NCBI GenBank assembly: GCA_003134505.1
Contig: PLBK01000054.1
Coordinates: forward strand, 1-43,154
DNA: 43,154 nt
Direction of reading: 5' to 3'
From: Actinomycetota bacterium
Lineage (GTDB): Bacteria > Actinomycetota > Thermoleophilia > Gaiellales > Gaiellaceae
The notes under the pieces are model-generated. The model had not been told where the DNA came from. It did no database searches and saw only the letters and a list, made by a program, of their open reading frames with translations. Below, in pieces: positions 38,147 to 43,154 of this stretch. Numbering within the stretch: the first letter of the stretch is position 1; every line of letters begins with the position of its first letter. Position numbers and translations under genes: made by a program.

Positions 38147-40699
38147 GTGCCGGCTTCCCGCACCGTCCTGCGCCTGACGAACGTCGTCAAGGCGTTCCCG
38201 GGGGTGATCGCCCTCGAGGGCGTCAGCTTCGACGTCGTCGAGGGTGAGGTTCACGCTCTCGTCGGCGAGAACGGCGCGGGAAAGTCGACGCTGATGGCGG
38301 TGGCCGCCGGCTCGACCCTGCCTGACCGGGGCACGGTCGAGATCGGCGGCCACCCGATGGCCGACCCGTCGCCTGCGGCGGCCCAGGCGCTCGGGCTGGC
38401 CGTCGTCTACCAGCACCTGTCCATCCTCGAGGACCTGACCGTCGCGGAGAACATGGTCTTCGCGATGCCGCCGCAGCGCCGGCCGCCGATGGCGCGGGCG
38501 GCGGAGTGGACGAGGCAACAGGTCGAGTCGATCGGCGCCGACATCGACCCGGCGGCCCGAGTGAACGAGCTCTCGACCGCGGACCGCCAGCTGCTCGAGA
38601 TCGCCAAGGCGCTCGCGCTCGACGCGAAGGTGCTCGTCCTCGACGAGCCGACGGAGGCGCTCACGCGTGTCGAGAGCGAGCGTCTCTTCGCGCAGATCCG
38701 CGCGATGCGCGAGCGGGGAACGGCCGTCGTCTACATCTCGCACCGGCTCCCCGAGGTCAAGGGGATCGCCGACCGGATCACCGTGCTCCGCGACGGCGAG
38801 GCGCGAGGCACCTTCGACGCGGCCGGCGTGTCGGAGGACGAGATCTTGCGCCTGATCATCGGGCGCTCCGTCGAGCAGGTCTTCCCCGAGAAGCGTGCCG
38901 CCGTCCCGGACGTGGCGCCGCTGCTCGAGGTCGAGAGCCTGAGCGGCGGCAACTTCCACGAGGTCGGCCTGAGCGTGCAGCCCGGTGAGATCGTCGGGCT
39001 CGCCGGCGTCGAAGGGAACGGGCAGCGCGAGCTCATGCGCGCCGTCGCCGGGCTCGAGCAGGCGCGCGGGGAGATTCGGCTTCGCGGCGATCGCGTCGCG
39101 CTCGGCAACCCGACCGCGGCGCGGCAGTCGGGGATCGTCTACCTGCCGGGCGACCGGCACCGGGAGGGGATCCTGCTCTCGCTGTCCGTCCGCGAGAACG
39201 TCTCGTTGCTCGCTCTCAAGGCCCTGTCGCGGTTCGGCGTGGTGCGCAGCCGCCGGGAGGGACGCACCGTCGCCGAGCAGATCGAGCGGCACTCGATCAG
39301 GACGCCGTCGCAGGAGACACCGATCTCCTCGCTCTCCGGCGGCAACCAGCAGAAGGTGCTGTTCGCACGCTCGTCGCTCGCCCATCCGGCCGTCCTGCTC
39401 GCCGACGAGCCGACTCGCGGCGTCGACGCCGGCGCGCGCGTCGAGCTCTACCAGGTCTTGAGAGCCGCGGCCGACGAGGGCAAGGCGGTCGTCGTCCTCT
39501 CCTCCGACCAGATCGAGCTTCAGGGCCTGTGCGACCGCGTGCTCGTCTTCTCGCGCGGACGGGTCGTCCGCACGCTGGAGGGGGACGAGATCACCGAGGA
39601 GAACATCACCGGCACGGCGATCACGACCGTCTCGCGGCATCGCACCGAGATCGCCGCCCGCGCGCGCCGCCTGCTGCGGCTGCGCCGGTTTGCGGCGGGC
39701 GACTATCTGCCGAGCATCGTGCTCGCGGCCCTCGTGCTCGCCCTCGGCGCCTACACGACCAGCGTCAACGGCCGCTTCTTCTCGGATTACAACCTCTCCG
39801 GCGCGGGCGGTGGGATGCTGCTGCTCGGCAGCGCGCTCGTCTTCGCCAGCCTCGGCCAGCTCATCGCGTTGCTCTCGGCCGGCATCGACCTCTCGGTGGG
39901 GCCGCTGATGGGACTGACCGTCGTGATCCTCTCCTTCTTCGCGACGGCCGGCCAGGGTGCGGGCGACCTGACGCTCGGCATCCTCGCCGTGATCGGCTGC
40001 GGCATCGGGGTCGGGCTCGCCAACGCGACGCTGATCCGCGTCTTCCGGCTCGCGCCCGTGATCGCGACCCTCGCGAGCTTCATCGTGATCGAGGGGATCA
40101 TGCTGCTGGCGCGGCCGACGCCTGCGGGCTTCTACCGGACCGGCGTGACCGACGCGCTCAAGACGAACGTCGGCCCGGTTCCCGCGGTCTTCATCGCGGC
40201 CATCGTCGTCACCCTCGCCTGCGAGTACCTGCTCCGACGGACGCGCGTGGGGCTCGAGCTGCGCGCCGTCGGGTCGGACGAGACGCGGGCGCACCGGCTG
40301 GGCGCGCGCGTCAACACGACCGTGTTCGGCGCCTACGTCGCCTGCTCGCTGTTCGCGGTCGCCGGCGGCATCATCGTCGCGAGCTTCGTCGCCGTCGGCT
40401 CCGGCGACCCGGCCGGGAGCGAGCCCTACACCCTGAAGACGATCAGCGCGGTCGTGCTCGGCGGGGCCAGCATCTTCGGCGGCCGCGGCTCGTTCCTGGG
40501 CGCGTTCCTCGGCGCCGCCCTGATCCAGGAGATCGTCACGGCGAGCGGCTTCCTCCAGCAGACCACGCACCCGTTCAGCGACATCCCCACCGTGGCCGTT
40601 CCGTACTGGCTGCTCGGCTTCCTGATCCTCGTCGGCGCAGGGCTCTACTCCCGGGCCCGTGGGATTCGCTCGGCGTCGCTCGAGACCGACACCTCGTGA
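38147..40699 (+). CDS. Fused ABC ATPase (two nucleotide-binding domains) and permease, CUT2 type
   Basis: GTG 38147 has GGAG in front. The 850-residue protein joins an RbsA-like tandem ATPase (NBD1 about 5-245: Walker A GENGAGKST, degenerate signature ELSTADRQLLEIAKAL, Walker B VLVLDEP; NBD2 about 250-500: AGVEGNGQRELMR, signature SLSGGNQQKVLFARS, VLLADEPTRGVD) to an RbsC-like permease (about 520-840: IDLSVGPLMG, FRLAPVIATLASFIVIEG, LKTISAVVLGGASIFGGRGSFLGAFLGAAL). Normally these are separate proteins. With the single permease upstream this gives a heterodimeric channel in which one half carries both ATPases. Confidence 0.93.
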   Translation: MPASRTVLRLTNVVKAFPGVIALEGVSFDVVEGEVHALVGENGAGKSTLMAVAAGSTLPDRGTVEIGGHPMADPSPAAAQALGLAVVYQHLSILEDLTVAENMVFAMPPQRRPPMARAAEWTRQQVESIGADIDPAARVNELSTADRQLLEIAKALALDAKVLVLDEPTEALTRVESERLFAQIRAMRERGTAVVYISHRLPEVKGIADRITVLRDGEARGTFDAAGVSEDEILRLIIGRSVEQVFPEKRAAVPDVAPLLEVESLSGGNFHEVGLSVQPGEIVGLAGVEGNGQRELMRAVAGLEQARGEIRLRGDRVALGNPTAARQSGIVYLPGDRHREGILLSLSVRENVSLLALKALSRFGVVRSRREGRTVAEQIERHSIRTPSQETPISSLSGGNQQKVLFARSSLAHPAVLLADEPTRGVDAGARVELYQVLRAAADEGKAVVVLSSDQIELQGLCDRVLVFSRGRVVRTLEGDEITEENITGTAITTVSRHRTEIAARARRLLRLRRFAAGDYLPSIVLAALVLALGAYTTSVNGRFFSDYNLSGAGGGMLLLGSALVFASLGQLIALLSAGIDLSVGPLMGLTVVILSFFATAGQGAGDLTLGILAVIGCGIGVGLANATLIRVFRLAPVIATLASFIVIEGIMLLARPTPAGFYRTGVTDALKTNVGPVPAVFIAAIVVTLACEYLLRRTRVGLELRAVGSDETRAHRLGARVNTTVFGAYVACSLFAVAGGIIVASFVAVGSGDPAGSEPYTLKTISAVVLGGASIFGGRGSFLGAFLGAALIQEIVTASGFLQQTTHPFSDIPTVAVPYWLLGFLILVGAGLYSRARGIRSASLETDTS

Positions 40700-41856
40700 C
40701 GACCGGCCGGCTCGTCGACGTGACCATGCCGCGGCTGTCCGACTCGATGGAGGAGGCCACCGTCCTGCGCTGGCTCAAGCGGCCCGGAGAGCGGGTCGGC
40801 AAGGGCGAGCCGCTCGTCGAGGTCGAGACCGACAAGGCGACCGTCGTCTACGAGGCCGAGGTCGACGGCGTGCTCAGCGAGATCTCGGTCGGCGAGAGCG
40901 AGTCGGCGGCGCTGGGCGCGGTGATCGCGCGGCTCGCCGTCGACGGCGCGGGCTCCGCGACGGCTCCGGCTCCGATTCCGGCCCCGCGTGAGCCGGCCAC
41001 GCGCGCCCGCGCGACTCCGGTCGCCCGGCGACTGGCCGCCGAGCTCGGTGTCGCGCTCGACGGCATCGCCGGCAGCGGCCCGGGAGGGCGCATCGTCGAG
41101 GCGGACGTGCGCGGCGCGACACCCTCGGCGCCGACGACGGCGAGCGTAGCCGGCCGCGGCGGGCGCGGCGAGGAGACTGTCGTCGATCTGACGCCGACGC
41201 AGCGCACGATCGCCGAGCGGATGACGGCCTCCCGCTCGCAGATCCCCGAGTTCACGCTCCGGATCGCGGTGGACATGGAGCGTGCCGTCGACCTCCGTGA
41301 CGACCTGCGCGAGCTCGACCGCTCGCCGTTGCCCTCCCTGAACGACCTCCTGGTCCGTGCGGCCGCGCTCGCGCTGCGGGAGTTTCCCGCGCTGAACGCC
41401 GGCTTCGTGGACGGCAAGGTCGTCCGCTTCGGCCGGGTCAACGTGGGCATCGCCGTGGCCACGGACGACGCGCTGCTCGTGCCGACGATCTTCGACGCCG
41501 ACCGCAAGTCCGTCTTCGAGATCGCCGCAGCGGCGCGCGAGCTGGTCGAGAAGGCTCGGGCGAGGAAGGCCGGGCTCGACGACCTGCGCGACGGCACCTT
41601 CACCGTGTCCAATCTGGGCATGTTCGGGATCCGGAGCTTCGAGGCCGTGATCAATCCTCCGCAGGCGGCGATCCTCGCGGCCGGCGCAGTCGAGCGGCGG
41701 GCCGTCGTCGCCGCGGACGGCGGCCTCGTCGCGCGCAGCGTCTGCGAGCTGACGCTCGCCTGCGACCACCGCGTCGTCTACGGCGCCGAGGCGGCCGCTT
41801 TCCTGCAGCGGCTGCGGAACCTGCTCGAGCATCCATCGGCCCTCCTGGTCGCATGA
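40696..41856 (+). CDS. 2-oxoacid dehydrogenase E2 component with altered active site (HRVVYG)
   Basis: GTG 40696 overlaps the importer stop (GTGA). The 386 residues comprise a lipoyl domain (VTMPRLSDSMEEATVLRWLKRPG; lipoylated Lys47 in VETDKATVVYEA), an Ala/Pro linker, an E3/E1-binding domain (ATPVARRLAAELGVALDGIAGSGPGGRIVEADV) and the acyltransferase core. The active-site motif HxxxDG reads DHRVVYGA: His358 is kept but the Asp is Tyr362. E2 transfers an acyl group from lipoate to CoA. The Asp-to-Tyr change may alter rate or substrate. The stop overlaps the E1-beta start as ATGA. Confidence 0.93.
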   Translation: MTTGRLVDVTMPRLSDSMEEATVLRWLKRPGERVGKGEPLVEVETDKATVVYEAEVDGVLSEISVGESESAALGAVIARLAVDGAGSATAPAPIPAPREPATRARATPVARRLAAELGVALDGIAGSGPGGRIVEADVRGATPSAPTTASVAGRGGRGEETVVDLTPTQRTIAERMTASRSQIPEFTLRIAVDMERAVDLRDDLRELDRSPLPSLNDLLVRAAALALREFPALNAGFVDGKVVRFGRVNVGIAVATDDALLVPTIFDADRKSVFEIAAAARELVEKARARKAGLDDLRDGTFTVSNLGMFGIRSFEAVINPPQAAILAAGAVERRAVVAADGGLVARSVCELTLACDHRVVYGAEAAAFLQRLRNLLEHPSALLVA

Positions 41857-42833
41857 CGGAGAACGGCGGCGCCGAGCTGGAGTTCCGCGAGGCGATCCGC
41901 AGCGCGCTCGACGAGGAGCTCGCGCGCGACGAGCGGGTGATCCTGTTCGGCGAGGACGTGGCGGTCGCGGGCGGCGTCTTCGCCGTCACGACCGGCCTCC
42001 ACGAGAAGTACGGCTCGTCACGGGTCTTCGACACGCCGATCTCGGAGCTGGCGATGACCGGAGCCGCCTACGGCGCGGCGATCTCGGGCCTGCGGCCGGT
42101 GCTCGAGATCATGTTCGGCGACTTCCTGGCGCTGTCGATGGACAGCCTGATCAACCAGGCGACGAAGTACTGGTTCCTCACCCAGGGCCGCCACAGCGTC
42201 CCGCTCGTGATCCGGTCGGTCGTCGGCGCCGGCGGCCGCTTCGGCGCCATCCACTCGCAGATGCCGATCTCGTGGCTGATGGGCGTGACCGGGCTCAAGA
42301 TCGTCGCCCCCTCGACGCCCGCGGATGCGAAAGGGCTGCTCAAGGCATCGATCCGCGACGACAACCCCGTGCTGTTCTTCGAGCACAAGCGGCTGTACTC
42401 GGCCAGGGGCCCGGTCGGCGACGACACCGAGTACGTGCTCGGGCAGGCGGCCGTCGTCCGGGAAGGCTCGGACGTGACGCTCGTCAGCGCGATGAAGGGC
42501 GTGCACGACTGCCTCGCCGCCGCCGACTCGCTCGCCGAGCAGGGAATCTCGGCCGAGGTGATCGACCTGCGCACGGTGCGGCCGCCCGACATCGCGACGA
42601 TCGTGCGCTCGGTCGAGAAGACGAACCGGATCGTCGTCGTCGAGGAGGGCCCGCGGACGGGCGGCTGGGCCGGAGAGGTGCTCGCGGCCGTCACCGAGGA
42701 GGCGCTCGGAGACCTCGACGACGCCTGGCGCATCGCCACCCCCGACTCGCCGATCCCGTACAGCCCGCCGCTCGAGGACGCCTTCCTGCCCGGCTCTGAG
42801 AGGATCGTGGCCGAGGTACTGTCGCGACCATGA
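41853..42833 (+). CDS. 2-oxoacid dehydrogenase E1 component, beta subunit
   Basis: ATG 41853 overlaps the E2 stop. The 326 residues follow the E1-beta plan: REAIRSALDEELARDERVILFGEDVAVAGGVFAVT, FDTPISELAMTGAAYGAAISGLRPVLEIMFGDFL, RFGAIHSQMPISWLMGVTGLKIVAPSTPADAKGLL and VVVEEGPRTGGWAGEV. It pairs with the alpha subunit encoded at 33184. The gene is near the end of the importer operon and E3 is not in the window. Confidence 0.94.
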   Translation: MTENGGAELEFREAIRSALDEELARDERVILFGEDVAVAGGVFAVTTGLHEKYGSSRVFDTPISELAMTGAAYGAAISGLRPVLEIMFGDFLALSMDSLINQATKYWFLTQGRHSVPLVIRSVVGAGGRFGAIHSQMPISWLMGVTGLKIVAPSTPADAKGLLKASIRDDNPVLFFEHKRLYSARGPVGDDTEYVLGQAAVVREGSDVTLVSAMKGVHDCLAAADSLAEQGISAEVIDLRTVRPPDIATIVRSVEKTNRIVVVEEGPRTGGWAGEVLAAVTEEALGDLDDAWRIATPDSPIPYSPPLEDAFLPGSERIVAEVLSRP

Positions 42834-42855
42834 CTCTCGAGCCGAAGGAGGCGTG

Positions 42856-43154
42856 ATGCCCAAGAAGATCGTCGACACCATTCTCCCGACCACGATGGTG
42901 GGCTCCTATCCCCGCCCGCACTGGTACACGCAGCAGCTGCTCGGGCGCGACGTCCGGGTCGCGTTCAAGGAGGTCAGGCACGAGGAGGCCTACCACGACG
43001 CGACGGCGACGGTGATCCGCGACCAGGAGGAGGCGGGGCTCGACATCGTCACCGACGGGCAGATGTCCTACGACGACTACGTCGGCGTGATCGGCTCGTT
43101 CTGCTGGTACATGTACGAGCGGATCGGCGGGTTCGAGCCGGCCAAGGAGCCGCA
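42856..43154 (+). CDS. MetE-like cobalamin-independent methionine synthase family protein, 3' truncated
   Basis: AAGGAGG lies 5 bases before ATG 42856. The 99 visible residues (PTTMVGSYPRPHWYTQQLLGR, then HEEAYHDATATVIRDQEEAGLDIVTDGQMSYDDYVG) match the start of the catalytic domain of MetE-type enzymes, not the N-terminal half of full MetE, so this is probably one of the short MetE-like proteins that transfer methyl groups with zinc and a substrate other than triglutamyl-folate. It runs off the window. Location at the end of the catabolic operon suggests a role in methyl-group removal from the imported compound. Confidence 0.85.
   Translation, partial: MPKKIVDTILPTTMVGSYPRPHWYTQQLLGRDVRVAFKEVRHEEAYHDATATVIRDQEEAGLDIVTDGQMSYDDYVGVIGSFCWYMYERIGGFEPAKEP

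Noticed and set aside
38009..40570. 853-codon minus-strand open frame
   Set aside because: Shadow of the ABC fusion gene: composition is R, D, G, E and A rich with no motif.

Overview
This is GC-rich, mostly gene-dense bacterial DNA. GTG and TTG starts are common, stop/start overlaps (ATGA, GTGA) link neighbouring genes, and there is an F420-type luciferase-like oxidoreductase, WSPDG-repeat TolB-like propeller and several GT-C type membrane proteins. This suggests a high-GC actinobacterium, most like Thermoleophilia (Gaiellales/Solirubrobacterales); that placement is inference from protein style, not from a marker gene. No rRNA, CRISPR array, transposase or integrase was seen.

Layout. 1-3.2 kb: the end of a peptide-type ABC substrate-binding protein with a terminator, then two decayed minus-strand genes fused end to end (an erm-type rRNA methyltransferase missing its middle, and a TolB-like propeller without a clean end). 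3.2-7.8 kb: an accessory region of very small, mostly minus-strand genes, many encoding 1-3 membrane helices, separated by copies of a palindromic repeat (core TTTCGCCAA...CCTAGG...TTGGCGAAA). In two genes the repeat supplies the last codons and the stop. The layout looks like an array of cassettes, one ORF plus one palindromic site each. An MFS exporter of unusual composition closes it. 7.9-8.9 kb: a 3' fragment of a long-variable-arm tRNA, a stand-alone retropepsin-like aspartic protease flanked by paired 11-bp repeats, and an intact tRNA-Ser: the remains of a tRNA-targeted element.

8.9-21.7 kb: a long minus-strand block with a DUF3160 lipoprotein, a CapA-like protein, two tandem GT-C paralogues, serS (preceded by two operator-like 17-mers), a HAD phosphatase, a lipoprotein cytochrome c, another GT-C type protein, a small membrane protein and an LPG-synthase-type flippase. 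Cell-envelope work is the common theme. 21.8-30.3 kb: mixed core genes (MBL hydrolase plus LLM oxidoreductase, a peptidoglycan-binding anchor protein, an alcohol-dehydrogenase-like protein without catalytic zinc ligands, a glutaredoxin/GST-fold protein, tRNA-Ala, an ATP-grasp/SET fusion, a cupin pair, small membrane proteins, NIPSNAP).

29.4-43.2 kb: a coherent catabolic locus. A beta-hydroxyacid dehydrogenase is divergent from an M24 (creatinase/DddP-like) hydrolase, an AtzA/TrzN-type amidohydrolase, E1-alpha of a 2-oxoacid dehydrogenase, an XRE-cupin regulator, an SDR, a ribose-type ABC importer (permease, binding protein, and a rare ATPase-permease fusion), E2, E1-beta and the start of a MetE-like methyltransferase. 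Translational coupling at importer/E2/E1-beta ties uptake to oxidation. A 16-bp motif is shared by the two best promoters of the locus. The substrate is not identifiable from sequence; a small N-containing or N-methylated compound is a reasonable guess.
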